Shown piece by piece: positions 18,946 to 31,680 of a stretch of DNA of 64,000 bases (position 1 is the stretch's first letter; every line of letters begins with the position of its first letter). The position numbers and the translations under genes are program-made. The notes under the pieces are model-generated. The model saw nothing but the letters and a program-made list of their open reading frames with translations, ran no database searches and had not been told where the DNA came from. The stretch is from Corynebacterium sp. (GTDB taxonomy: Bacteria; Actinomycetota; Actinomycetes; Mycobacteriales; Mycobacteriaceae), in the NCBI GenBank assembly GCA_030531005.1, contig JAUMTW010000002.1:62001-126000 (forward strand), in the 5' to 3' direction.

Positions 18946-19925
18946 ACCCTCAGACGCGACGCCGCCAAATATTCCTCCTTATCACCAGCGTGCTGTTCTT
19001 ACTGGGGTTCGGCGCCTATTCAATGACCCTCGGCTCTTTGAGCCTAGCACTTCCGGATCTCCTCGCAGCACTACGTCATGAAGGCACTACCGTTAGCGAA
19101 AAGATTGTGTGGGATATTCGTCTGCCGCGCGTTTGTGGTGCCATTGCGGTAGGCGCAGCCCTTGGCGTTAGCGGAGCAATCTTTCAATCGATTAGCCGCA
19201 ATGCCTTGGGGTCTCCGGACATCATCGGCTTTACTACCGGTGCAGCAACTGGTGCAGTGGCCCAAATTATGTTGGTGGACGCCGGTGCTACGGCAACTGC
19301 GCTCGCTGCAGTATTCACTGGAGTCCTCACCTCAGGCCTGGTTTACGGCTTGGCCCGGCGTGGTAGTTCCTATCAGCTCATCTTGATCGGTATTGGTGTC
19401 GGCGCGATTTTAAGCGCCTGCAATACCTTGTTATTGGCCCGCGGGGATTACGAGCTCGCCTTACGTGCCCGGCTATGGCTATCCGGATCCTTACAAGGGC
19501 GGGGATGGCAAGATATTGCTCCAGCCATCATTGGCATTGCCATCGTTATCCCCTTGGTGGTACTCATTGCCCGGCATCTTACGATTATGGAGATGGGTGA
19601 TGATATTGCCCACCAATTGGGTATCCCCGTTGAGCGCGTGCGCACTACCGCATTGTTCTTAGGTGTGAGTTTGACTGCGGTTGCCGTTGCCGCAGCGGGC
19701 CCGATAGCTTTCGTCGCACTTGCGGGACCTCAGATCGCCCGCCAACTTACCCGCAGTGGCAGCGTGCAAGTGTGGTGCTCTGGGATCGTAGGCGCGGTAC
19801 TCCTGCTTGCCGCAGATTGTCTTGCTCAGGCATTGCCAGGCCAAGCAACCGTACCGGTGGGCTTGCTCACTGGTCTTATCGGCGGTATTTACCTACTAGC
19901 ATTGTTGCTCCGGGCACGAGTGTAG
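18942..19925 (+). CDS. Iron-siderophore ABC transporter permease 2
   Basis: This 327-residue FecCD-type permease pairs with the preceding one. It shows WDIRLPRVCGAIAVGAALG, ISRNALGSPDIIGFTTGAA and AGPIAFVALAGPQIARQL. It overlaps the upstream gene by four bases. The importer should need an ATPase (FepC/FhuC type), but the next gene is an unrelated P-type ATPase on the opposite strand. The ATPase must come from elsewhere, or the importer is not functional. Confidence 0.92.
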   Translation: MNPQTRRRQIFLLITSVLFLLGFGAYSMTLGSLSLALPDLLAALRHEGTTVSEKIVWDIRLPRVCGAIAVGAALGVSGAIFQSISRNALGSPDIIGFTTGAATGAVAQIMLVDAGATATALAAVFTGVLTSGLVYGLARRGSSYQLILIGIGVGAILSACNTLLLARGDYELALRARLWLSGSLQGRGWQDIAPAIIGIAIVIPLVVLIARHLTIMEMGDDIAHQLGIPVERVRTTALFLGVSLTAVAVAAAGPIAFVALAGPQIARQLTRSGSVQVWCSGIVGAVLLLAADCLAQALPGQATVPVGLLTGLIGGIYLLALLLRARV

Positions 19926-19995
19926 GCAGCAGCCGGCACCAAACTTCGTAACTTCGTGCGCCCGAGCCCAGACGCACCGCGGAACTCTCACGTCA

Positions 19996-20035
19996 AACCT
20001 CTAGCTTCGCAGGAAGCTAGAGGTTTCCTTCTTTG
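19996..20035 (+). terminator. Terminator of the iron transporter operon
   Basis: A perfect 13-bp stem (19996-20008 with 20013-20025) is followed by TCCTTCTTT. It lies 71 nt past the second permease gene and may also stop minus-strand transcripts from the P-type ATPase gene. Confidence 0.85.
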
Positions 20036-20138
20036 TGTGGTGGAATATTCTACCCTGCGCCATGGCTTACGGCACAGCTGGGCGCCCAGCGCAACGTTCA
20101 CGTTCTGCAAGCTCAGTGTTGGCGCCAGCAGAGCATTT

Positions 20139-22610
20139 CTAGCGTAAATGCAGTTTTCCGGAGCGGCGTCGGTGGTGCACACTTCGCCGCCGCGAACGCC
20201 ATTGCTGCCAGCGATACCACCAGCGGGGAGTGCGGATCTTTGTCTTCCAACGCATAAAGTTTTGCACCATGCGGTGTACGCCTTCGATACACCCGGCGCC
20301 CACGATTCCCAAACCTAAACCGATCAGCAGCAAACGCGGATTACTGGGGTTTAATAAGAACAACTCCGCTAGCGGGGTCAGGAAAATGACCAAGTAGAAG
20401 GAGGCAGCCACGAGGACTAATCCCAACCGCCACCAATTCCATGGGCGTACCACGATGCATAGGACCCATAAGCTCATCACAATCAGCGTCACTAGCACGG
20501 CAGTGCCCACTTCGCGGCGGGCTTCTTCGGTGGCATCCGCACCTGGATAGGCGGCAATCCAGAACAGCGCGCTAAACAATCCAATCAAGATACCCGCGGG
20601 CATCGCAAAGCCTAAGACTCTGCCTACAAAGTTTTCTCGGGGGCGCTGATAGTTAGGTGCCAAGGATAAAATGAAAGCCGGGATACCGATGGTAAACCAC
20701 CCAGTAATCGTGACATAGATGGGCTGGAAGGGGAACGAAATCCCGAGAATCGCAATGATCGCGGCCAGGACCACGGAGTATACGGTCTTCGTGAGGAAGA
20801 GGTGGGCAACGCGTTCAATATTGCCGATTACTCGTCGCCCCTCAGCCACCACATGCGGTAATGCGGAAAACTTATTGTCCAGCAGCACCAATTGGGAAAC
20901 TGCCCGTGATGCTGGGGAACCATCGCCCATGGCTACCCCAATATCAGCACGCTTGAGTGCCAGAATGTCATTGACACCATCACCGGTCATCGCGACGACG
21001 CGATTATGGCGGTGTAAGGAATCAACCATTTGGCTCTTTTGGGCTGGGGATACGCGACCGAAAACATTGTGCTGCGATACTGCGGTATCCATGTTGCCGC
21101 TATTGAGAGTGCGGGCATCCACAGCTTGAGGCTGGTTCAGACCGGCCTGGCGAGCTACTGCTTCAACTGCGGTGGGATTATCACCAGAGATGACCTTGAT
21201 CTCTACATCTTCATGTTGGAAGAACTCGAGGGTATCGGCGGCATCATCGCGTAACTGCTGTTCTAAGACGATAATCTGCGGTTCATCTAATTGTGGGGCA
21301 CCGGACTCGGGTAAGGATGCAAGCACCTGGAAAGCTAGCACGCGATAGCCTTGGGATTCGTATTCCAGCACTAAGTCCTGGGCGCGATTCCCCTGTGGGA
21401 TCACAACATCTGGCGCTCCCAGCACATAGACGGCATCAGCGGTCTGGAACCCAGAGAACTTGTACTGGGAATCAAAGGGAATTTCCGTACCAGTTAATAG
21501 CTCATCCGGCTCTCCTAAGGCTTCGTAGAGTGCCTGGCTCGTGAGGTTACGGTCCGCTTGGGCACTGACAAGCTGGGCTAGTTCAGTACGGTCAGCCGCT
21601 TGACCGGAAGCATTAAAAACCTCAACGAGCACGAGGCGATTAGTAGTCAATGTGCCGGTCTTATCAGTACACACCGTATTCACGCGCGCTAAGCCTTCGA
21701 TGGCGACCAGTTCATTTACCAAAGCACGGTGGCGACCTAAGCGAATCACACCTGCGGCAAAGGCAATGGAGGTCATCAGCACCAGGCCCTCTGGGATCAT
21801 AGGTACCAGCGCTGCGGCCATCGCCAAGATGGATTCCCGCAGCGCCGTGCCCGAGCGCACTAGCTGGGTGTACATGGTGAGGATGCCAGTTGGAATCAGC
21901 AGCCAAGTAATCACGCGCAAAATGGTGTTAATGCCATTAAAGAGCTCAGAGTTCGTCAGGGAGAATTCACTCGCTTGGGCGGCGAGTTGCGCGGCGTAGG
22001 CATCATCACCTACGGCTTCAGCTCGGTAATAACCAACTCCGGTGCGCACGAAAGAGCCGGATTGGAGCTCATCATCAACTTCCTTGTGGATGGGGTCTGC
22101 TTCACCGGTGAGTTGCGATTCATCGACAGCAAAGGATCCGGAGACCACACTGCCATCAACGAGGATCTCATCCCCACTGCCAACCTTAATCAGGTCACCT
22201 TGCACAATGTCTTCTTGAGCAATGTGTTGTTCTTTACCATCACGAATAACCGTTGGCTGTGTTTGGCCTAAGATTTTCAGTTTGTCTAAGGTGCGCTTAG
22301 CACGCAGTTCTTGGACCACACCCACCGTAGAGTTTGCAATGATCATTAAACCGAAGGCAGAATTGATCCAGGAGCCTGTGGCGATCACAATGCACCACAA
22401 CACGAATAACATGGCGTTAATGCGGGTGCAGACATTGGCACGCAGAATCTCTCGCAGACTGCGCCCGGAGCGGTGCGAGACTTCATTACTTAAGCCTTGT
22501 TCGCGGCGCTGCGCGGCCTCCGCAGCACTTAAACCCTGCAACGTTGTATTCACAGCGCCTATGGTACTCAATGCCCAGACCAGGTGCTCTATCGTGGAGC
22601 TTTCACCCAC
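20139..22610 (-). CDS. ctpE: P-type cation-transporting ATPase, CtpE-like
   Basis: This 823-residue membrane pump has ESQLTGEADPIHK (actuator), the MIPEGLVLMTSIAFA helix, the phosphorylation site VCTDKTGTLTTNR and the TGDGVNDILALK hinge. The PEGLVLMTS membrane motif and overall layout match mycobacterial CtpE, linked to calcium uptake. No heavy-metal-binding N-terminal domain or CPC motif is seen. The last 25 residues are very Arg/Trp-rich (WQQWRSRRR) and run into the intergenic region, possibly from stop-codon loss. The symbol rests on motif similarity. Confidence 0.8.
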   Translation of the reverse strand: MGESSTIEHLVWALSTIGAVNTTLQGLSAAEAAQRREQGLSNEVSHRSGRSLREILRANVCTRINAMLFVLWCIVIATGSWINSAFGLMIIANSTVGVVQELRAKRTLDKLKILGQTQPTVIRDGKEQHIAQEDIVQGDLIKVGSGDEILVDGSVVSGSFAVDESQLTGEADPIHKEVDDELQSGSFVRTGVGYYRAEAVGDDAYAAQLAAQASEFSLTNSELFNGINTILRVITWLLIPTGILTMYTQLVRSGTALRESILAMAAALVPMIPEGLVLMTSIAFAAGVIRLGRHRALVNELVAIEGLARVNTVCTDKTGTLTTNRLVLVEVFNASGQAADRTELAQLVSAQADRNLTSQALYEALGEPDELLTGTEIPFDSQYKFSGFQTADAVYVLGAPDVVIPQGNRAQDLVLEYESQGYRVLAFQVLASLPESGAPQLDEPQIIVLEQQLRDDAADTLEFFQHEDVEIKVISGDNPTAVEAVARQAGLNQPQAVDARTLNSGNMDTAVSQHNVFGRVSPAQKSQMVDSLHRHNRVVAMTGDGVNDILALKRADIGVAMGDGSPASRAVSQLVLLDNKFSALPHVVAEGRRVIGNIERVAHLFLTKTVYSVVLAAIIAILGISFPFQPIYVTITGWFTIGIPAFILSLAPNYQRPRENFVGRVLGFAMPAGILIGLFSALFWIAAYPGADATEEARREVGTAVLVTLIVMSLWVLCIVVRPWNWWRLGLVLVAASFYLVIFLTPLAELFLLNPSNPRLLLIGLGLGIVGAGCIEGVHRMVQNFMRWKTKIRTPRWWYRWQQWRSRRRSVHHRRRSGKLHLR

Positions 22611-22750
22611 AGTTTGCTGCTATTTATCACCATATAACCACTTTTGAGGGATTCTCTGATGAAAAGGTAGGAGCATACTTCAAAAAGGTGGAAACATTGT
22701 CCTAGAATGCTAGTCAGGTTTCCCTCACAAATCCTGGAGAACGCACCCTT

Positions 22751-25675
22751 ATGGCTATTCACTTCACGCGCCAAGCCCAACAGGCGCTGTCCATTTTGTC
22801 CCAAGGCCACAACCTGCTGCTTACCGGCGCACCTGGTAGCGGGAAGACCACCTTATTAGCCGGCATTTCCGCACACTACCAACAGCGCAATGTTCTCCAA
22901 TTAGCGCCCACTGCAGCCCCCGGCACCTTAAACGTGCCCACGATCTTCCCCGCTGCTGAATTAAGCACCGCCGCACAAGCCCTGGTGCGGCATACCGACA
23001 TCTTGGTGCTCGATGATGCCCACCTACTCTCCCAGGCGCAGTTGGAACGCATGAGTGCTGCATGTTCGCGCCTGCGCGAGAATCCTGCCCCTTTTGGCGG
23101 GATCCAGGTCATTGTCGCCGCAGATCTCTATGCTGCGCAAGCCCCCTATTTCTTTGATGCCACCTGCCTGCGTGAATTCCCAGAGGTTTCCTTACATCAG
23201 CATTGGCACACCACCGATGCCCGCCTCGCCCGCTTTACCCAACAATTGCGCACCGGCACTGCAGGACGTGAGGTATTAGAAGAGCTGAATGAGTATCTGA
23301 CAACAGAAAATAGAGGAGTGTTGGTCAGCCCCACCGCTGCTGAGCAGAATACTGCAGCCACCGATGCTTTACCCGCCCCACACTTTAAGGCTGCAACCCG
23401 TGTTGCCGGCCAAGCAGATCTGGATGCATTTGCCGGGGTTGCTGAGCTGCGATATGCAGCAGGTTCCCGGGTGCGTTTTATCGCCGATGATCCCCAAGGC
23501 CACTACGCAAAGGGCCAATTTGGCACCATTAGCTTTGCCGATCCCAGCCACATAGAAGTCCAGCTCGATGAGGGAGGCAAAATCGTAGCAGTCTACCCTT
23601 ACACCTGGTACACCCAAGCCCCAGCAGTGTCAAATAATCAGCTGGTGGTTGAAGCCACTGGATCGCTGCAGCAATTCCCCGTCGTCCCAGCTTGGGCTTT
23701 AGACCCAGGAGCGCTTGATGACGCCTTGCCACAGGCCACCATTGATACAAAACACTCCTATGCACCTGGCGCATTTGCTCACCTATTGGCCTATGTACCC
23801 CAGCGTGATTTGCTGAACTTTAATGGCCCGTTGTTAGCCCGCCATGTGCGTAGTGATACTACCTTAGTGCGCCGTATTTCCCAGCGGCATGCGCAAGCAG
23901 GCTCTTATGATCGCGTGGCCTTCATTGCCACCGAGCAATTAAGCACCGGTGAAATCTACCGCATCCAGGTCCTCGTAATTGCGGAAGGCCAGGCAGTTGC
24001 GGAATTTGGTTCCTGGATTAATCCCGAAGCTGATATTTCTGAGCTGGAACTACCGGCTGGTGGGCTTGGGCTGGCGCCACGCCTGGCTGACTTCTGGCCA
24101 CTGCTGCGCCGCCAGGTTGCCGGGGCATTAGTCTTTGGGGATAGTTTGGCGGCCATTGAAGCTGATGCGGAATTCAAAATGCACTTAGGCGCGGGCTTTG
24201 ATGCCGCCGAAATTGGTGTGGAACTCATTGGGGATCCAGTAGAACGCGCCCGCCAATTAGCCAGCGTAGTGCTCCAAAGCCCTCTGCCCAATGGTGTGGT
24301 TGCCGATAATGCCGTTGAGGCTGAAGGCGCGCTCTTCGTACCACAGTGGGCATTAGGAGCTCATGCTGCGCCAATGTTTGTGGATATGCAGCGCGCAACG
24401 GATGCTGATGTTGCTTGGCTTGCCTTTAATGGCGCACCAGTACGCCCACAGCGCCTGGAATCCTTAGAGGCTTTGGTAGAAACAGTAGCAGCTACTGCTG
24501 CTACTCGCGGCTTATGGGATACCCACGCCCAACAAGAAGTCCAACAGCGCGCCCAGTTCGTGGCCCAAGCCCCAGTTGCCGTACCGAACTTTGGACAACG
24601 CCCGGCCGCCGCGGACCTCTTACTACCTGGTACTGCGGTAGCATTGAGCGGTACCCGCCACATAGGTGGTTATGGCGGCGATGATACTGCCGTCGCCCGT
24701 ATGCTCAATGACCGTGGCTTGTACTACACCACAACTGTTTCTCCTGATAAATGCGGTGTCGTCGTGGCCGCAGATCCTGCAGCCTCGAGTGAGAAAATTC
24801 AGGCTGCCCAAGCGAGTTCCATCCCAGTACTCCCGCTTGCAGAGTTTGAGCAGTGGTATGTTTATGGCCCATTCCACTCCCAGGCCAGCCAAACTCACAA
24901 GACTGCCAGCGATCCGACATTGTATGATCCCGCTGCTGCACTGCCACCTGGAACCAGAGTCGCCTTCCATGGCCCAGTAGAGATCCATGGTCAGCAACTG
25001 CGCTCCGCACGTGATTTCCACGTGGTGTGTGCAGACCTCGGCTTAGAGTATCGTCCGGCCGTCACAAAATCGGGGTGCGAAGTACTCGTCACCACTGACC
25101 CGGGTGGCAGCGATATTGCCAACACCTTGGCTGCGCGTTATCACAAGCGTTTGGTACAGACCTCTTCCTTCGTGGCGTGGGCGGAATCCCAATTAGGGAG
25201 CGGCTATACCGTAGCTTTAGAACGCATTGCCACCGGTGAACCTACGAAAACTCCTGAGCCTGTAGCCGACGAACTCCATGATGCAACGCCCGGCGCGCCA
25301 TCTGGCTCTGCTGTACCAGGGGCGCCCGCGTCCCCAGCCCCGGAGGCTCAGTATTCTGCTGCCGCACCCCCGTACGCCGACACCTCCTACCAGCAGGCGA
25401 CTGACTATGATGTGGTCTCCCAAGCCTTGGTTCCTACCACCACCTGGGAGCAGCCTCACCAGGAAGCGCTGCCAGAACCCGCAAGCAAGGCCACAATCGC
25501 CAAGTCAGGCGCTTACTTCTTTGGCTTCGCCTCGCTAACCTGCTTCATCCTGTCTGCGGTTGCACATTTTCTTAGCGAAGAGCTCACGAAGACCATGCTC
25601 GTCTATGGTGGGATCTCTCTCGGTCTGGCGGTGCCCTTCGCGTTAGCATGGTTGCTTCTGCGCAGGCGAGCTTAA
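22751..25675 (+). CDS. Membrane-anchored PIF1-DnaQ-BRCT protein with eroded catalytic motifs
   Basis: This is a 974-residue protein. Residues 20-190 resemble the PIF1/RecD-type helicase N-terminal ATPase: Walker A GAPGSGKT (26-33), Walker B LVLDDAH (85-91) and a motif III position that reads VIVAADLYAAQ instead of the GDxxQL type. Residues 232-290 match the SH3-like PIF1 domain (VRFIADDPQGHYAKGQFGTI). Residues 304-352 sit where motifs V and VI belong (GSLQQFPVVPAWALDPGAL, then HLLAYVPQRD) but lack HKSQG and VALSR. Residues 386-480 look like a DnaQ fold with the first catalytic Asp-Glu pair changed (VAFIATEQ). Residues 626-705 and 731-815 look like two BRCT domains. A Pro/Ala-rich linker (826-915) leads to two membrane helices (921-940, 948-970). 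A nucleotide-binding scaffold at the membrane is inferred. The function is unknown. Confidence 0.7.
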   Translation: MAIHFTRQAQQALSILSQGHNLLLTGAPGSGKTTLLAGISAHYQQRNVLQLAPTAAPGTLNVPTIFPAAELSTAAQALVRHTDILVLDDAHLLSQAQLERMSAACSRLRENPAPFGGIQVIVAADLYAAQAPYFFDATCLREFPEVSLHQHWHTTDARLARFTQQLRTGTAGREVLEELNEYLTTENRGVLVSPTAAEQNTAATDALPAPHFKAATRVAGQADLDAFAGVAELRYAAGSRVRFIADDPQGHYAKGQFGTISFADPSHIEVQLDEGGKIVAVYPYTWYTQAPAVSNNQLVVEATGSLQQFPVVPAWALDPGALDDALPQATIDTKHSYAPGAFAHLLAYVPQRDLLNFNGPLLARHVRSDTTLVRRISQRHAQAGSYDRVAFIATEQLSTGEIYRIQVLVIAEGQAVAEFGSWINPEADISELELPAGGLGLAPRLADFWPLLRRQVAGALVFGDSLAAIEADAEFKMHLGAGFDAAEIGVELIGDPVERARQLASVVLQSPLPNGVVADNAVEAEGALFVPQWALGAHAAPMFVDMQRATDADVAWLAFNGAPVRPQRLESLEALVETVAATAATRGLWDTHAQQEVQQRAQFVAQAPVAVPNFGQRPAAADLLLPGTAVALSGTRHIGGYGGDDTAVARMLNDRGLYYTTTVSPDKCGVVVAADPAASSEKIQAAQASSIPVLPLAEFEQWYVYGPFHSQASQTHKTASDPTLYDPAAALPPGTRVAFHGPVEIHGQQLRSARDFHVVCADLGLEYRPAVTKSGCEVLVTTDPGGSDIANTLAARYHKRLVQTSSFVAWAESQLGSGYTVALERIATGEPTKTPEPVADELHDATPGAPSGSAVPGAPASPAPEAQYSAAAPPYADTSYQQATDYDVVSQALVPTTTWEQPHQEALPEPASKATIAKSGAYFFGFASLTCFILSAVAHFLSEELTKTMLVYGGISLGLAVPFALAWLLLRRRA

Positions 25676-25784
25676 ACGCGCAAACCTGCACGGCTAATTA
25701 CAGTACCCCACCCCGTGCCCATACCTGCCAAGCTTCGCAGAATGCGAGACACGGGGTTCGTATTGATGACTTCAGCACAAAGAA

Positions 25785-25820
25785 AAGGGACTCTTCCGGG
25801 TATTCCCGGAAAAGCCCTTT
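25785..25820. terminator. Bidirectional terminator between convergent genes
   Basis: TTCCGGG-tatt-CCCGGAA forms the inner stem and AAGGG/CCCTT the outer stem, with an A-run on one side and CTTTAAAT on the other. It lies between the PIF1-like gene (plus) and the PAS protein gene (minus). Confidence 0.8.
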
Positions 25821-25847
25821 AAATCTCGACCGCTGGTTGTGCGGTGA

Positions 25848-27194
25848 CTATTGAATCACCGATGCCAATTGCTCCAAGGCACTCCGCACTTGTGCAGCAT
25901 CTGGCAATGCTGGAGCCTGTGCTAGCTCGGTAGCAACTGCTGCCAGTTCTGCAGAACACGCATCCGTTTCCGCCACAATAGTATGCACCATCTGCACCAC
26001 ATCGGCATGCTCCCCGCCGGCTACTGCGGGATCCTCAAGGGCATAACGTAGAAGTTCCTGCGGGCTTTCAAGCAGCTTATTCAAGCTGTCGACCTTGGCG
26101 ACGATGTGCTGCATAACTTGGGTGCGTTCCTGTGCAGCATTGAGTACCTCACGAATGTGGTGCTGCATGGAAGCCTGCAAGACCTCTACTGCTGCCACCG
26201 AGGTCTCGGTCTCCGCACCATCAATAAGCTCTGCGCAGTACTGAGCGAAGACTACGGTTTGTAGGCGTGCAACGGCAACCATATAGCGGGCATGAGAAGT
26301 TTGGGCATTAAGCTCGGCGAGCAGCGTCGTCATGCTTTCGACCTGGCGGTCCATAACAGTGCGCATACTCACCCACACCCCAAGTTTGAAACTAAAAAAC
26401 AACATGGCCGGATTATGGCTATGCTCTTGCATCATGGCGCGGGTGCGCCGCGCGTGCTCCATCGTAGCCTGCAAATGCTGTTGGGCAGCGTCTAAGTCCT
26501 TGGTTGTTGCCAGCAGGCGTGCAAATTCCGAAATCCACTGCTCCAAGGTGTGATGTACCTTTTGAATTGCCAGGAGACAATCTGCCCACGTGCCCTGGGA
26601 TTGCGAGCGCTGCGGAATACCACCACTGCGCGCCAGGCGGGTGGCTACTTCTTGAGGCAGTACGGCTTCTTGATACGCAGTGAAATCTTGAAAACCGGCT
26701 GCTTGCAGTTGACCTACTAGGTGGTTGCGGCCAGTATCAGCAATTTCGCGACGATTCGCGCCGGCCTCATAGTTTTCTGCTTCAAGCTCGCGGACTCCAT
26801 CGTAAAGATCCCAGGCCTGGTTTGCCAGTTCCTCCACGCTTGGACGCTGGCGTACGGACAAGTAACCAGAGCCATCTGGCAATGGGGTTACCAGCGCGTA
26901 GACCTCATAGGCAGAACCATCTTTGCCGAGGTTGCGCACATAACCGGCAAAACTGCGGCCTTGGGTCAGCTGCTCCCACATGATAGCGAAGGCTCCTGCG
27001 GGCATATCAGGGTGGCGGATAATATTGTGTGGTGCAGCGATCAGTTCATTGCGCTGGTAGCGAGAGAGTTCGACGAAGACATCATTGCAGAGTTCGATGA
27101 TGCCTTTGGTATCCGTAGTAGAGAAGAAGAGTTGATCGACTCCTACCTCGTGGTACGCCCCGGTTGGTATCACTTGAGGGATCATAGCGCTCAT
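25848..27194 (-). CDS. PAS-domain protein with Aer-like sensor and long helical region
   Basis: Residues 18-118 form a PAS domain very close to the aerotaxis receptor Aer: LFFSTTDTKGIIELCNDVF, PHNIIRHPDMP, then AFAIMWEQLTQGRSFAGYV and GYLSVRQRP. In Aer this domain binds FAD. The rest (125-448) is helical and Gln/Ala/Glu-rich. It shows no membrane helix and no chemoreceptor signalling hairpin that I recognise. No motility or chemotaxis gene is in the window. I chose the ATG at 27194; others at 27185, 27248 and 27314 are possible and none has a strong ribosome binding site. A redox or oxygen sensor is an inference. Confidence 0.7.
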   Translation of the reverse strand: MSAMIPQVIPTGAYHEVGVDQLFFSTTDTKGIIELCNDVFVELSRYQRNELIAAPHNIIRHPDMPAGAFAIMWEQLTQGRSFAGYVRNLGKDGSAYEVYALVTPLPDGSGYLSVRQRPSVEELANQAWDLYDGVRELEAENYEAGANRREIADTGRNHLVGQLQAAGFQDFTAYQEAVLPQEVATRLARSGGIPQRSQSQGTWADCLLAIQKVHHTLEQWISEFARLLATTKDLDAAQQHLQATMEHARRTRAMMQEHSHNPAMLFFSFKLGVWVSMRTVMDRQVESMTTLLAELNAQTSHARYMVAVARLQTVVFAQYCAELIDGAETETSVAAVEVLQASMQHHIREVLNAAQERTQVMQHIVAKVDSLNKLLESPQELLRYALEDPAVAGGEHADVVQMVHTIVAETDACSAELAAVATELAQAPALPDAAQVRSALEQLASVIQ

Positions 27195-27495
27195 TTCTGC
27201 TTTGAGAAGAGGGTTAGGATACGTACGAAGCCTAAGGGATAGCTGCATACGCGTTGAGGGAACAAAATTATTGTAGCCGATGATTCCACAAGAAAAGTCC
27301 AATGTACTGAACAATTCTTAAGCAGCTCATCTCCTATTTTTGGCTGCAGGGAGCTGCCACCACAAAGCGGGCCATGCCCGGCTCAAGCACATACTCAAGC
27401 ACATACCATGCAGAACGAATCGCGGTCCGGCTAGGGACACGATTCAACATTTTTACAGCGTTATGAGCGGTCTTGCTTGCTCCTAATACGCAAGA

Positions 27496-27535
27496 ACCCC
27501 AGTAACGCCTTGCTTTCAGGCTTTACTGGGGGTTT
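27496..27535 (-). terminator. Terminator after rpoC
   Basis: CCCCAGTAA and TTACTGGGG form the stem, extended inside by GCCT/AGGC. The plus-strand side has TTTTGTTATTTT and the minus-strand side TTCTTG. It separates rpoC from the PAS protein gene, both on the minus strand. Confidence 0.8.
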
Positions 27536-27556
27536 TGTTATTTTGCGTTTGGTGAT

Positions 27557-31567
<4,011 letters not shown>

Positions 31568-31680
31568 GTAACTCCCTTTCCCCCTGATCTTCTCAGGGGC
31601 TCGTATGAATGATTTGGTACAAGTGATTTTTCGAAAATCCGCCTGCTGCACCCTTGCTTGGGGCAGCAGACCTGACTCGC

